Positions 45,785-57,420 of a DNA stretch of 64,000 nt are shown here, piece by piece. Made by a program: the position numbers and the translations under genes. The notes under the pieces were generated by a model that was not told the origin of the DNA, searched no databases, and saw nothing but the letters and a program-made list of their open reading frames with translations. How positions within the stretch are numbered: the stretch's first letter is position 1; each line of letters opens with the position of its first letter. The stretch comes from Erinaceus europaeus (lineage: Eukaryota > Chordata > Mammalia > Eulipotyphla > Erinaceidae). The stretch lies in contig NC_080162.1 in NCBI RefSeq assembly GCF_950295315.1, forward strand, positions 67,679,760 to 67,743,759. The letters run 5' to 3'.

Positions 45785-45945
45785 AGTAAGTCCTGAATTT
45801 TTAATTTTTTTAATTGGGGGATTAATGTTTTACAGTCAATAGTAAATAAAATACTTTGTACATGTATAACATCTCCTAGTTTTCTACATAACAATACAAC
45901 CCCCAATGGGTCCTCCACCATCATGCTCCAGTGAGTCCTGAATTT
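45785..45945 (-). mobile_element. 129-bp L1 end with ancestral-type 3'UTR, with TSD
   Basis: agt(a/g)agtcctgaattt at 45785-45800 and 45930-45945 (one mismatch in 16) encloses an extremely short insertion that reads, on the minus strand, to ...GACTGTAAAACATTAATCCCCCAATT. It shows that even 130-bp L1 products carry full duplications. Confidence 0.85.
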
Positions 45946-46168
45946 AAACAACCATCAGTTGTCATGGCTAGAGTCATTAGAAATCATCAATGTCAATGGC
46001 AGAGACAAGATGGTGACTTGGAGAGAACACCCTGTGTGAGCTCCGGAAAAAAGCGGCTTGCAACAAGGGACTCTGTGGAGAGGAAATGATTTCTGACCAT
46101 CGATGTTAAGGAAGAGCAAGGGGTGGTCAGGGGTTACACCACAAAAGAATCTTACAACCCACTCTTGG

Positions 46169-46560
46169 GCTGGCAAACAGAAGCAACAAATGCTAGAGAG
46201 GCTGTGGGAACAAAGGTACCCTTCTGCACTGCTGGTGAGAATGTAAATTGGTCCAACCTCTGTGGAGAGCAGTCTGGAGAAATCTCGGAAGACTAGACAT
46301 GGACCTTCCATATGACCCAGTAATTCCTCTCCTAGGGATATACCCCAAGAACTCCATAAAACCTAGCAGCACAATTCATAATAGATAAAACCTGGAAGAA
46401 ACCCAGGTCCCCCACAACAGATGAATGGCTGAGAAATCTGTGGTACAGATACACAAAGGAATACTACATGGAAGAACAATGAACCTACCTTCTCTGACCC
46501 CTGACCCATCTTGGATGGAGCTAGAAGGAATTATGTTAAGTGAGCTAAATCAGAAAGACA
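46169..46560 (+). pseudogene. L1-T ORF2 C-terminal remnant
   Basis: Translation around the Cys-rich end gives [33 protein letters not shown], and [14 protein letters not shown], then WMELEGIMLSELNQKD near the ORF2 end. Several stops interrupt it. It is the only coding part left in this L1. Confidence 0.8.
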
Positions 46561-47094
46561 GATGAGTATGGGAAGATCCCACTCATCAACAGAAGTTGAG
46601 AAAGAAGAACAGAAAGGGAAACTCAAAGCATAATTTGACTGATTTGGAGTAGGGTACCAAAGTAAAAATCTCTGGGTTAAGGGTGAATGTGGATGTTTGG
46701 CATCACAGAGGACAAGGGGTGGGGGCGGGAGTGGGATGGACACAGTCCTTTGATGGTGGTAATGGTGTTTATGTACACTCGTATTAACTTGTAGTTATAT
46801 AAATCACTATGTAATTAATAAGAAAGGGGAAAAGTTGATTGAAGGTCTCAAACTTTTTAATGCAGACCATAGGTGGTGTCTTTTAAATGGTGACTCTCTA
46901 AAAAGCTTAGACCACGGAGAACAGAAGCAACTAGTGTCATTACTCTATAAGACACAACTATATACAAATAATGTCAAAAGACATAAATTACGGTGATGTT
47001 GTGTATGATACAGCATACCCTAACAAAGGGATTTTCAACGTTAATCCAATTGCCAAATAATTTGATTACAGCAATAACTATCAATTACCTTCTT

Positions 47095-47447
47095 TTTTTT
47101 TAATTTTTTAAATTTATTTTTTATTTAAGAAAGGATAAATTAACAAAACCATAGGATAGGAGGGGTACAACTCCACACAATTCCCACCACCCAATCTCCA
47201 TATCCTATCCCCTCCCCTGATAGCTTTCCTATTCTCTATCTCTCTGGGAGCATGGACCCAGGGTCGTTGTGGGTTGCAGAAGATAGAAGGTCTGGCTTCT
47301 GTAATTGCTTCCCTGCTGAACATGGATGTTGACTGGTCGGTTCATACTCCCAGTCTGCCTCTCTCTTTTCCTAGTAGGGTGGGTCTCTGGGGAAGCGGAG
47401 CTCCAGGACACATTGGTGGAATCTTCAGTCCAGGGAAGCCTGGCCGG
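47095..47447 (-). mobile_element. young L1 3' end inserted in L1-T, with a target deletion
   Basis: The minus strand reads a 3'UTR end with an A-rich tail at 47095-47130. It is about as close to the copy at 30400-30720 as any pair in the window. No duplication flanks it; instead about 0.9 kb of the host 3'UTR (between the TATCAATTACCTTCTT and GGAGGCTGGACAACAT positions) is absent at its borders. Confidence 0.8.
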
Positions 47448-48309
47448 CAGGAGGCTGGACAACATACTCTATCTTCCACTTGAGGAAGATGGGTTCTGAA
47501 ATTGGGCCAGCTTGGAACGTTCCTACTCATGGGCACGGAATGTGAGCTCAGATCTACAGGGATGCAGAAGTCACATAGGCTCTTAAGCTGGATATGGACC
47601 CCAGATCATATCAAATTGATGGGATTTACAGTGAACAATATTCATACACCTTTCTGACCTTGGGAGCTACTCTCTTACCTTATATAGCTTTCTGGTCCTT
47701 TTTCCCACCATGACAACATCTCCCCAGACAATAATTTGGCTCCACCTGCACATCAGATGTCAGGCTCAGGGAAAAAAAACAAACAAAATAACACTAGTAT
47801 AGTCAATGGCCCTCTGTAATATACCTAAAATAGGCCTACTAACTATCTGTAGAATGGAAACTCTCAAATCTTCATGTGCACTAATCCAGACTTCAGGTTT
47901 GTTTGGCTTTATATATTAACTATTCTTTCGACCAGTAGGTTCCAGATGCTACCGTGATGCCAGCTGGACTTCCCTGGGCAGACAACCCCACCAATTTGTC
48001 CTAGAGCCTTGCTTACCCAGAGCCCCGCCTCACTAGGGAAAGAGAGAGACAGACTGGGAGTATGGATCAACCTGCCAATGCCCATGTTCAGTGGGGAAGC
48101 AATTACAGAGGCCAGACCTTCCACCTTCTGTACCTCATAGTGACCCTGGGTCCATGCTTCTGGAGGTATAAAGAATAGGAAAGCTATTAAGGGAGGGGAT
48201 GTGATACGGAGTTCTGGTGGTGGGAATTGTGTGGAGCTGTACCCCTCTTAGCCTATGGTTCTTGTCACTGTTTCTTTTTTATAAATAAAAATTATTTTAA
48301 AAATTTTAA

Positions 48310-48520
48310 AAAAAGAAAAGCTCCCACTTGGGAGGCAGCATAATGGTTTTGCAAAAGTCTGTCATGCCTGAGGCCCTGAGGTTCCAGGTTCAGTTCCCAG
48401 CAGTACCACAAGCTAGAGTTGATAAGTGCTCTGGTCTCTCTATATATGTATCTATTTTTATTTCTGTATCTCTGTTTTATTAAATAAATAAATAAAATAT
48501 TTATATATATTTAAAAAAAT
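48310..48520 (+). mobile_element. SINE, type C, in the L1-T tail
   Basis: GGGAGGCAGCATAATGGTTTTGC head, CATGCCTGAGGCCCTGAGG, GGTTCAGTTCCC B box, AGAGTTGATAAGTGCTCTGG, and an AATAAATAAATAAA tail. It sits inside the L1-T target duplications, within the L1's A-rich end. Confidence 0.85.
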
Positions 48521-48764
48521 AAAAAAGAAATCATCAATGTCAGTACCCTAAAACCTAGACTTCCTTCAGGTGATCAATTAACTGGATAAAGAATTAAATA
48601 ATCACCTTTAGCACATGTAGATCTGGTATATTTATATTATATTTAGGAATAAATTGTATGGTTTATTGCTCCTTTAAATGCCAGAGTTAAATACCAGTAG
48701 TATGAAGACCATCAAGAATCAAATTAGGTAAGTATCATGACTCTAGAATAACTGAAGGAGAATA

Positions 48765-49075
48765 AAACCCACCATGAGTCCTGGAGCTCTGCCTCCCCAG
48801 GCCCTTGCCCCACTAGGGAAAGAGAGAGACAGGTTGGGAGTATGGATCGACCTGCCAACATCCTGCCAATGTTCAGTGGGGAAGCAATTACAGAAGCCAG
48901 ATCTTCTACCTTCTGTACTCCACAATGATCCTGGGCCATACTGCCCAAAGGATAGAGAATAGGAAAGCTTTCAGGGTAGGTGGGGATGGGATAGCGAGTT
49001 CTGGTGGTAGGAATTGTACTCCTTCTTATCCTATGGTCTTTTCAATATTTCCGTTTTATAAATAAAACTTACAAA
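48765..49075 (+). mobile_element. L1 3' end, + strand
   Basis: GGAGCTCTGCCTCCCCAGG, GGGAGTATGGATCGACCTGCC, CTTCTACCTTCTGTACTCC, and GTTCTGGTGGTAGGAATTG to TTTTATAAATAAAAC. Truncated at 48765. Confidence 0.88.
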
Positions 49076-50305
49076 GAATGTGAATAACATATACCTTACA
49101 AACAAAAATAAGAAAAATATTCAAGTATTACCCCTTTTGAAATCAGTCAGTGTAATAAACTTTTATGATCTTTGCATTTACTAACATGCTTCTTTCTGGA
49201 GAATTTGAGTTTTGGAGGGAAGTTCTTTTTATTTTAGTTGTGGACATACTATCTCCCTACAGAATATGGTCGGAGAAAAGAAAATAAAGTTGGGATTTTT
49301 GTTTATTTTTTTGTTTTGTTTCCAAAAAATAGGAATGTCAAGTGAACTTTTACCCCACAAGAAACAGTTCTACAAAAGGAGTCTGCTATATATAGTTTCA
49401 AAGTTTAAGTTTTTCCTCAAGCTGACTGCATTAATGCAAAGTGCAAAAGCATTTGTTTTTCCTAGGGTTATTTGAGAAAACAAAAGGGAGAAATATGTAT
49501 TGAAGCCTTATCAGGCAGGCAAAAGTGAACTTTCTCTCACTTAAAGCAGAAAAGAACAATTGCTCTGTGGGTAGAAGTCAGAGGAGGTAGAAGACAGTCA
49601 AGATAGTGGCTTAATGGATTATTCAGTTATATCCTAAGAGCATAACCAACTACACAGATTATGATCAGATAACTAGAAACCAAAATAATCTTGTAAAAAC
49701 AAGAAGCATGTGTCATTTGTGCTATAAGATATCTAAGTTCAGCAAAATAGAGTCTCCTGGGAGCATCCCTGCTTTGACACACATGCAATTCAAGTTTGAG
49801 CCCAGACCTACTGCACAGGGAAAAATTATCAGTATTGTAGTGTTGGATTATCTCTCTCTCTCTCTCTTTCTATCTGAAAAGTTGATTTTAAACAGTGAAG
49901 TCCAGGTGAAGAGGAAAGAAGAAACAGACAACAGACAGACTTCAAAAGAGTAGCCTAGGAGTAGCCACTGTCAGACCCATTTCCCTATAGTTCCACAGGG
50001 TTCTTTCCTTTTAGACAGACAAGAGTAAAATGGAGAGAAAGATATATTCTTTCATTCAATGACTAAAGACCAGCATAAACAATATTTTTAGCCCCATAAA
50101 ATAAATCATCTCTTCTCTCTATGACTAACAGAAACAAGAGACCAAACAACTTCCTAAGCTGGTGAGTAAGAGGCAAAGAGAACCATCATTTTATTATCCT
50201 CTGTGAGGGGGTCTTTGCAATGCTTTTTAATTTCTCATACTTAATACCTGTTATACCTTGTATACAGTTTCCAACATTGGCTTTAGGTATTAAAGAACAA
50301 AATAT

Positions 50306-50345
<40 letters not shown>

Positions 50346-51980
50346 CAAAATAGTGTAGTGTTTGATTATATTAAAACTCTAAATAAAAATTATCATTGTT
50401 CATATTGACTGCATGACTCTGCCAATATTCTAAGAACTTTTGTAAGAATTACCAAATCTCTTATGACAACCTTTGAATGAGGTACTTTTATGTTATTGTA
50501 TGCATGGGAAAACTGGAGCACAGAGAACTTAGGTAATATGCGCAAAGTTTTCCAGAGAGTAAAGGAGCCAGAAACTAAATCAGTCTGAAATCAAAGCACA
50601 GCTCCAGTTCTAACATGAAGTGTAGCAGCTGATCTGGCATCAGAACTGAGCTTTATTTCTCTGCCTGGTCAGCCTTCTCTATCTGTACCATGTTCTATCC
50701 CAGATCCCTTAGCTCAACTGAAATAGAACAAAATAAAATTTAAAAAATTTAAGTTTCACTAAGTACTGAAGGGACATGAGATCTCCATAACCCTTCTAAT
50801 ATTTCTCTCAAATGGTAGCATAGGTATCCATAATTATTATTTTATTTCTGGGTCATAAACTTTCCATGAGAACAGGGCAACAGATTGCTGAGGTCATTAA
50901 GTATAATAGCTAAATAATAGCAATATTGTATCAATGGAAAGTATTAGTGTATTCTTCATCCCCCAAAAACCATCCGGTAAATTTACCTGGTAATTACTTT
51001 GAAATGTCATGGTGGATCTTAAAGGATAAAGAATATAGGAATTGATAACGGTCCCTGAGCAATGGAGCTTCCCATGTGATAAGAAGCTGGCATGGCTGAA
51101 CTATTGGATTTAGACGTAAACAGGATACTGGAAAAGACGTAGGGAGAGCATATGCCACTTCTCAGATTAGGACTCAGATGGTAGAGTAGAAAGCATTAGG
51201 TATTTCCAAGACCAAAGTCTTTACTGAGAGAATTTGTTGCCATTATTTTGATTGCATTATGAATTTCTTTTTTTAATTGTTTGTTCTTTAATATCAAATA
51301 ATAAAGTATTAGATCCAATTTAAGTAATTTAGAATAATTAGATGCTTGTGTAGACAGGACATGTTCTAAGCAGAACAATCTCTCCTCCTGTCTAACAGTG
51401 ATGTCAGAGGTTTCTTGGTTTGAGTCTGTTTTCTCTTTTTCTCTCCTCCCTGTGGCTCAAATGTGTGGTGTACTTTCTCTTCCTGGAGTCCTGTTATCCA
51501 GTAACTCCTGAAATGGCTGGCTAATGATTGGCTGCTATAGACTTTCAACCTTGAAAGCACAACAATCTGGGATTTTAACTCAAACAAATGTGAAAATGGA
51601 TTATAAATAGAATCCAGCTGCATTTCTAATAGTGGGGAGGGGGGGGAAGCTGAGACTAAAAAGTAAGGAAAAGGAAAATGAAAACACCTTGCATCCCTGT
51701 TATTACGGCCTTACCCAGTGATGCAGTCATCACCATATTGAAAGAACCTCAAGAACGTTGAAAATGTTTTAATTATATTTAATTAAATTGTCATTTGTTA
51801 GTTGGCTTCCTGAAAGTTCTGCCTAATTAAACCAGGTTCCATATTTCAGATCTCTACATCTACCTAACAGCCCAGTCATTGATAAAGAAAAAAATTGGCT
51901 TGCAGAAGCTGTCTTCTGGAGATTTCCCATTCTACTGCCAACATTGCAGCTTATATTTTATTATACAGAATTTGTAAAGA
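49076..51980. other. mostly non-repetitive DNA
   Basis: The longest quiet stretch of the window. It holds a (TA)n tract at 50306-50342, a (TC)n run near 49850-49872 at the end of what may be an old SINE (49740-49890), and G-runs at 51635-51650. No exon with matching splice signals was seen. Confidence 0.5.
50306..50342. repeat. (TA)n microsatellite
   Basis: About 17 TA units preceded by ACATACATAC. Confidence 0.95.
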
Positions 51981-51984
51981 GTCT

Positions 51985-52160
51985 GCTGTAAAAGGCCAGC
52001 AGAGTAGCTCACTTAGTGTGCTGCTTTGTCATCTGTGTAGCCTAAGTTCTGGCCATGCCCCCCGACGCATTAAAAGAAGCTTTGGTGCCAGGGTCTCCTT
52101 TACACTCTTTCTGCCTCTATCCAAAACAAACAAACAAATAAATAAATATAAAAAATAAAT
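51985..52160 (+). mobile_element. SINE, type D, + strand
   Basis: GGCCAGCAGAGTAGCTCACTTAGTG head, CTAAGTTCTGGCCATGCCCC B-box region, GAAGCTTTGGTGCCAGGGTC, and CAAACAAACAAATAAATAAA tail. Confidence 0.75.
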
Positions 52161-53281
52161 CTGGTGGAAAGCCTGAGGCTTTGCTGCATGGATGCTGACA
52201 AAAATAACTCCTCCCAACCACCAATAGTTCTGTCCTCTTTCCTACAACAGTTTTTATGTAAGTCAAGATTTGGATATGGAAAATTTATGAACAAATCACG
52301 TCAAATCATTAACCCACAGAAATGGAGTAATACCTACAGCTTGAATCAGTGGGAAAACCCAAAACTCACTGTTAATAATTTACAGTGATAGATAATATTA
52401 CCATTGATGACTATTTCTTAAATGTTAATCTCTGTCAGATGATTTAATTAAGTCTGGTACTACCCCTAATTGGGCCACTGTGCGCAACAGTGTGAATTAT
52501 ACCTAACACAACCATAGAGACCACTCCACATGATAAATTCAGCATACAAAAATGTCAGACAGACAGTAGTACAACGTCTTGATGAAAGGACCCTAAGTTG
52601 ATTCACGTATATGACCTAGGGCAATGCTTAACATGAAATTTCCCACAGAACTGAATTTGAACAAAGATCAATTTATAATGTACGCTATGATTTTTCAATC
52701 AAATATTAATATTTTTCTCCTATTCTTTTGCCAAATGAAAATACTGTTTGTTAATAAACTACACAATTGCTTGGATTTGCTATTAGTTTTCACAGTGACA
52801 GATAGATCATTTATTTAACAAAAAACACTTTCCTTCTGAATTTGCTGATTAATTTTGAAGGAATTCATTGCAAGTGTGCAATGTTCATTAGAAATATATA
52901 TCTTTCCTTTTTGTTTCATTGACTTAATATAAATCCCTCTGCTTTACCCCTATTAGCTCAAAAGAATCAACAACACAGACCAGACAGGAGATTTGCCTAC
53001 AATGGCAAGTGCTTGCCAAACATTTCAGAAAACAATTGCTGAGTTTGTCTATTCCATGCCAATGATTGTTTGTTTCACCTGCAGACATCTCCAGTGTGAA
53101 AATGTTTATCCCATTCATTGTGAGGAAACAGTTATTTGTTTGAGAGGAAGCTTAGCTTAAGATAGCAAACTATCCTGTAAACATGCCCACAGATGAACAG
53201 TGACTAAAGTCTCCTATCCTTCATTCCCATCATTCTCCTCAGAATGTTTCTAAGATCCTAGTAAATATTCTTACTGGTCTA
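52161..53281. other. unassigned DNA
   Basis: Nothing recognised. Confidence 0.5.
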
Positions 53282-53481
53282 TAAGATTCTGGGCTGGGGA
53301 AACAGCCTAATGGTTGATGCAGAAAGATTTTTCATGCCTAAGGCTCCAGGGTCTCAAGTTCAATCCCTAGGACCATCATAAACCAGAGCTGAGCAGTGCT
53401 CTGACCCCTGCCCCCTTCCCTTACTCTCTCCCTTTGTGTGAGTCTCTTTCTCACCAAAACAAAACACAGTTTTTAAGATTC
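53282..53481 (+). mobile_element. SINE, type C, with TSD
   Basis: taagattc at 53282-53289 and 53474-53481. Head GGGGAAACAGCCTAATGGTTG, ATGCCTAAGGCTCCAGGGTC, AGTTCAATCCC B box, CCAGAGCTGAGCAGTGCTCTG, then a CT-rich body and CCAAAACAAAACAC tail. Confidence 0.82.
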
Positions 53482-53768
53482 ACTTATATATCTTGTGCAC
53501 AGGTAGGCTTGTCCAATGCTTTTAGAAAAATGTTGTGTGTCTTAGAAAGTCAGCAAACCTTAGGGAAACAGTGAGAAAAAGCTCAATTGAATTCATATAT
53601 GTGACACTGAGAACATGCAACTGCCAAGGCTCCCTAAATACTTATATTTAAAAGTACTTGTGTTTACTGTCAGTAGGAAATAAGTTGACTAGATTAAAGT
53701 AAAAACAAAAAAGAACATTAGTAGGTAGATGTCATATATGCTTAATACGGGGCTGGCATTTTAATGTT

Positions 53769-54056
53769 AAAGAAAGAATTTTAACGCAAGAACCAGCATA
53801 AGGATCCCAGTTTGAGCCCCCAACTCCCTACCTGCAGTGGAGGTCGCTTCACAAGCGGTGAAGCAGGTCTGTAGGTGTCTATCTTTCTCTCCTCCTCTCT
53901 GTCTTCCCTTCCTCTCTCGATTTCTCTCTGTCCTATACAACAACAACAACAACAATAATAACAACCACAACAAGGGCATTTTTCCCAAAAATGGCCTCCA
54001 GGAGCAGTGGATTCACAGTGCTGGCACCAAGACCCAGTGATAACCCTGGAGGCAAG

Positions 54057-54094
<38 letters not shown>

Positions 54095-54172
54095 GGGAAA
54101 GAAGGAAGGAAGGAAGGAAGGAAGGAAGGAAGGAAGGAAGGAAGGAAGGAAGAAAAAAAGAAAGAAAGAATT
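53769..54172 (+). mobile_element. SINE, type B-long, 5'-truncated, tail expanded
   Basis: Starts at GCAAGAACCAGCATAAGGATCCC, then GAGGTCGCTTCACAAGCGGTG, body, CAACAACAACAATAATAAC, and the extra 3' module ending CCCTGGAGGC. The A-tail has become a GA/GGAA tract. aaagaaagaatt at 53769-53780 and 54161-54172 may be the duplication but is low-complexity. Confidence 0.8.
54056..54170. repeat. polypurine (GA)n(GGAA)n(GAAA)n tract
   Basis: 115 bp, all purine on the + strand, at the 3' end of a SINE. Frames across it are low-complexity. Confidence 0.95.
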
Positions 54173-54290
54173 ATCAGGGGAAGGGATGGGATACGGAGTT
54201 CTGGTGTTGGGAATTGTGTGGAGTTGTACCCTGCTTATCCTGTGCTTTTTTGTCAGTGTTACCTTTTTATAAATTAAAATTTTAAAAAGA
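54172..54290 (+). mobile_element. 119-bp L1 3' end, + strand
   Basis: TATCAGGGGAAGGGATGGGATACGGAG..., GTGTGGAGTTGTACCC, and CCTTTTTATAAATTAAAA. Only the terminal end of the L1 3'UTR remains. Confidence 0.85.
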
Positions 54291-54434
54291 ATATTAAAAC
54301 TCCTTTAAAATACCATGATAGGATATCAAAGCTCATTGATTCTTACTAAAGTTCTAAATTTATTAATTGGATTCTAAATTTATTATTGTATTTATTCTAG
54401 ATTTATTATTTTATTTAATAAAAAATGTTAAGCC

Positions 54435-54565
54435 ATTGATTCCCACCTGCAGGGGTGAAGCTTCCCAGGGAGGTGGATCAGTGCTACATGTGTCTCTCCT
54501 TGTCTCTTTCTCTCCTTCTCTCTCTCTATTCCCATCACTGATTCTCTACTTTAAAAAATAAAAAA
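54435..54565 (+). mobile_element. SINE, type A, 5'-truncated
   Basis: CCCACCTGCAGGGGTGAAGCTTCCC start, GTGGATCAGTGCTACATGTGTC, CT-rich body, and AAAAAATAAAAAA end. Confidence 0.75.
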
Positions 54566-54699
54566 GCTACCTGGAATGGTGGAGTAATTTAGACACCAAA
54601 CCTCAATGATATTCCTGATGATAAAAAAAATGATAAAAATGAATTTTGTTCTAAAGACTGAAAAATGAAGAAGAGGAAGAAAAATAAAGACAAGGACGG

Positions 54700-55290
54700 G
54701 GGCTGGGTGGTAGTTCACCTGGTTAAGCACACATAGTACAAGTGCAAGGACCAGCTCAATGATCCTGTTCAAGTCCACCATTCCCCACCTGCAGGGGGGT
54801 CGCCCCAGAAGCAGTGAAGCAGATTTGCAGGTTTCTGTCTTTTTTTCTCCCTCTCTATCTTGCCCTCCTCTCTCAGCTTCTCTCTGTCCTATCCTATATA
54901 AAATGAGGAAGGGAGTCGGGCTGTAGCGCAGCAGGTTAAGCGCAGGTGGCGCAAAGCACAAGGACCGGCATAAGGATCCCGGTTCGAACCCCGGCTCCCC
55001 ACCTGCAGGGGAGTCGCTTCACAGGCGGTAAAGCAGGTCTGCAGGTGTCTATCTTTCTCTCCTCCTCTCTGTCTTCCCCTCCTCTCTCCATTTCTCTCTG
55101 TCCTATCCAACAACAACAACAATAATAACTACAACAATAAAACAACAAGGGCAACAAAAGGGAATAAATAAATAAAATAAATTTTTTTAAAAAAATGAGG
55201 AAAAATGGCCTCCAGGAGCCATGGATTCATAATGCTGGCACCAAGTCCTAGCAATAACTCTGGAGGCAAAAATAAATAAATAAATAAATA
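54700..55290 (+). mobile_element. SINE, type B-long, split by a nested SINE
   Basis: 5' part 54700-54910 (GGCTGGGTGGTAGTTCACCTGG head to CTCTGTCCTATCC) and 3' part 55203-55290 (extra module ATGGCCTCCAGGAGCCATGG ... CTCTGGAGGC, then AATAAATAAATAAA tail). A younger SINE B is inserted between. Removing it restores one ordinary type B-long SINE. Confidence 0.88.
54900..55202 (+). mobile_element. SINE, type B, young copy nested in another SINE, with TSD
   Basis: aaaatgaggaa at 54900-54910 and 55192-55202. The body (54911-55191) starts GGGAGTCGGGCTGTAGCGCAG and keeps A box, B box (GGTTCGAACCCC), and CpGs. It ends in AATAAATAAAATAAATTTTTTTAAAAAA. Nearly identical to the copy at 44348. Confidence 0.93.
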
Positions 55291-55408
55291 AAAAGAAAGA
55301 AAGACAAGGGCAAAGGGGAATAAAGGAAATGGAATCACAGTTAAATTTAGTTAAACGTTATGGAGGACCCTATGTATCAAATTCATTGTATGACAAAATC
55401 ATTGGATC

Positions 55409-55668
55409 ATTAATTTTTTGTTATTTATTTATAGGAAGGAAACACTGAAAAAAACATAAGATAAGAGAGGTACAACTCCACACAATTCCCACCACCAGAA
55501 CTCCGCATCCCATCCCCTCCCTTGATAGCTTTCCTATTCTATAACCCTCTGGAAGTATGGAACCAAGGTCATTGTGGGATGCAGAATGTGGAAGGTCTGG
55601 CTTCTGTAATTGCTTCCCCACTGAACATGGGTGTTGACAGGTCAATCTATACTCTCTCTTTCCCTAGT
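55409..55668 (-). mobile_element. L1 3' end, minus strand
   Basis: TTATTTATTTATAGGAAGGAAACACTG, CACACAATTCCCACCACCAGAACTCCGC, and GGTCTGGCTTCTGTAATTGC; 5'-truncated at about 55668. Confidence 0.88.
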
Positions 55669-56042
55669 TGCTCATAATTTTTACTTACAGCAACTTAATG
55701 TGTAGAAAATTTACACATAATATATATACAGTGATGTTTTCAGGAGTATAGTTTATAGTTGTGACTAACTAGAAACAATCTGGATATCTAACTACAGAAC
55801 TATTTTATAAGCTTCTGCTAACTATTTCTCCCTGAGTTCCATCTCCAGAACTACTTATGTGGAGCAGTAATTTGCTCTCGCTCTCCTTTCACTTTCTTTT
55901 TTGTTAGTTTGTCTGTTTTTTGGTTTTTTTACCAGAGCATTGATCAACTCTGGTTTGCAGTAGGGGCGAGGAGGTGTCCTCTTGTTTTCATTAAATAAAT
56001 ATTAAATCATTATATCTCTCATATACTCCTTTCTAAATAAAT
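55669..56042. other. unassigned DNA
   Basis: Nothing recognised. Confidence 0.45.
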
Positions 56043-56342
56043 AAGTAAATCTTTTTTTAATATTTATTCATTCCTTTTGTTGCCCTTGTTGTTTTATTGT
56101 TATAGTTATTGTTTTTATTGATGTCGTTGTTGTTGGATAGGACAGAGAGATGGGGAGAGAGGAGGGGAAGACAGAGAGGGGGAAAGATAGACACCTGCAG
56201 ACCGGCTTCACCGCCTGTGAAGTGACTCCCCTGCAGGTGGGGAGCCTGGGGCTTGAACCGGGATCCTTACTCCAGTCCTTGTGCTTTGCGCCACATGCAT
56301 TTAACCCACTGTGCTACCGCCCGACTCCCAAGTAAATCTTTT
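56043..56342 (-). mobile_element. SINE, type B, minus strand, with TSD
   Basis: Perfect aagtaaatctttt at 56043-56055 and 56330-56342 encloses a complete type B copy with head CGCAAAGCACAAGGACTGGAG, B box region, GAAGCCGGTCTGCAGGTGTC, and CAACAACGACATC stretch. Confidence 0.93.
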
Positions 56343-56567
56343 AAAGAGATAGAGTCCCTGGCTCTTATTTTATCTTCAGCACCACTTATAGCCAAGCTGA
56401 GCAATGCTCTGGTTAATGAACTCTATGGATAAAGAATATATACTTTAAAGATCACTAAATGGAAACTCTAGAAATAAAAAAAGGAAATCAAACTCAGCTG
56501 CAGAATAAAATAGAAGCACAAGCTGCAAAGACAGATAAATATCTGCAGAAATAATTGTACATTCACT

Positions 56568-57420
56568 TTTTAAAATTTTTATTTATAAAATGGAAATATT
56601 GACAAGACTATAGGATAAGAAGGGTACAGATGCACACAATTCCAACCCCCAGAACTCTGTATCCCATCCCTTCCCCTGATAGCTTCCCTATTCTTTATGC
56701 CACTGGGAGTATGGACTCAGGGTTGTTATGGAGTGCAGAAGATCTGGTTTCTGTAATTGCTTCCCAATGAACATGGACATTGGCAGGTCAATCCATACTC
56801 TCAGCTGTCTCTCTCTTTCCCTAGTGGGGCAGGGTTCTGGGGAGGCAGGGCTCCAGGACATATTAGTGGGGTCATCTGCCCAGAGAAGTCAGGTTGGCAT
56901 CACGGTATCATCTGGAACCTGGTGGCTGAAAAAGAGTTAAGATATAAAGCAGAACAAATTGTTGACTAATCATGAACCTAAAGGCAAGAATATTGCCAAT
57001 GAAGATTTGGAGGCTCCGTTTTGGAAAAGGTTTGGAGGTAGGTCTGTTTTAACTATATTCCAAGGGGTCCATGACTTGACTAGTTTTTGCCTGAGCCTGA
57101 CAGCTAGTATGCAAATGGACTGAAGTTATTGTATGAAGAGATGGTGGCATAGTTGGAAAAAGGACTAAAGAGCTGGATCAGGGAAGAGAGTAGGTCCCAA
57201 ATATGAGGAAAGTATATAAATATTGTTAACTGTAAACCCCATTGATTTGATCTGGGGCCCATATGCAGCACAGGAGCATAAGTAACCTCTACATTCCTGT
57301 AGGTCTGAGCTCGCATTTTGTGGTCAACAGCTAGGAACATACCAGGCTGCATTAATTTCAGGACCCATCTTCCTCGGGCTGTAGGCAGAGACTGTTGACC
57401 TTCAATTACAGACCCTTTTT
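56568..57420 (-). mobile_element. L1 3'UTR, minus strand
   Basis: Tail at 56568-56600, then the terminal and central 3'UTR. At 57078-57095 it reads through AGTTTTTGCCTGAGCCTGAC, the A-tract at which L1-B ends, and continues to GACCCATCTTCCTCGGGCTG near 57380. Truncated about 57420. Confidence 0.85.

Larger units (their letters stand above)
45979..48542 (+). mobile_element. L1-T: L1 with 5' and 3' ends, body missing, with 17-bp TSD
   Basis: Perfect repeats agaaatcatcaatgtca at 45979-45995 and 48526-48542. Inside, the + strand starts with a typical L1 5' end (GCAGAGACAAGATGGTGACTTGG; 45996-46168), jumps to the ORF2 C-terminus (from 46169, SNKC.RGCG and onward), and continues through the 3'UTR to the TTTATAAATAAAAATT tail near 48300. 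ORF1, the endonuclease, and the RT (about 5 kb) are missing at one junction. A minus-strand L1 end (47095-47447) and a type C SINE (48310-48520) lie within it. Confidence 0.88.
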
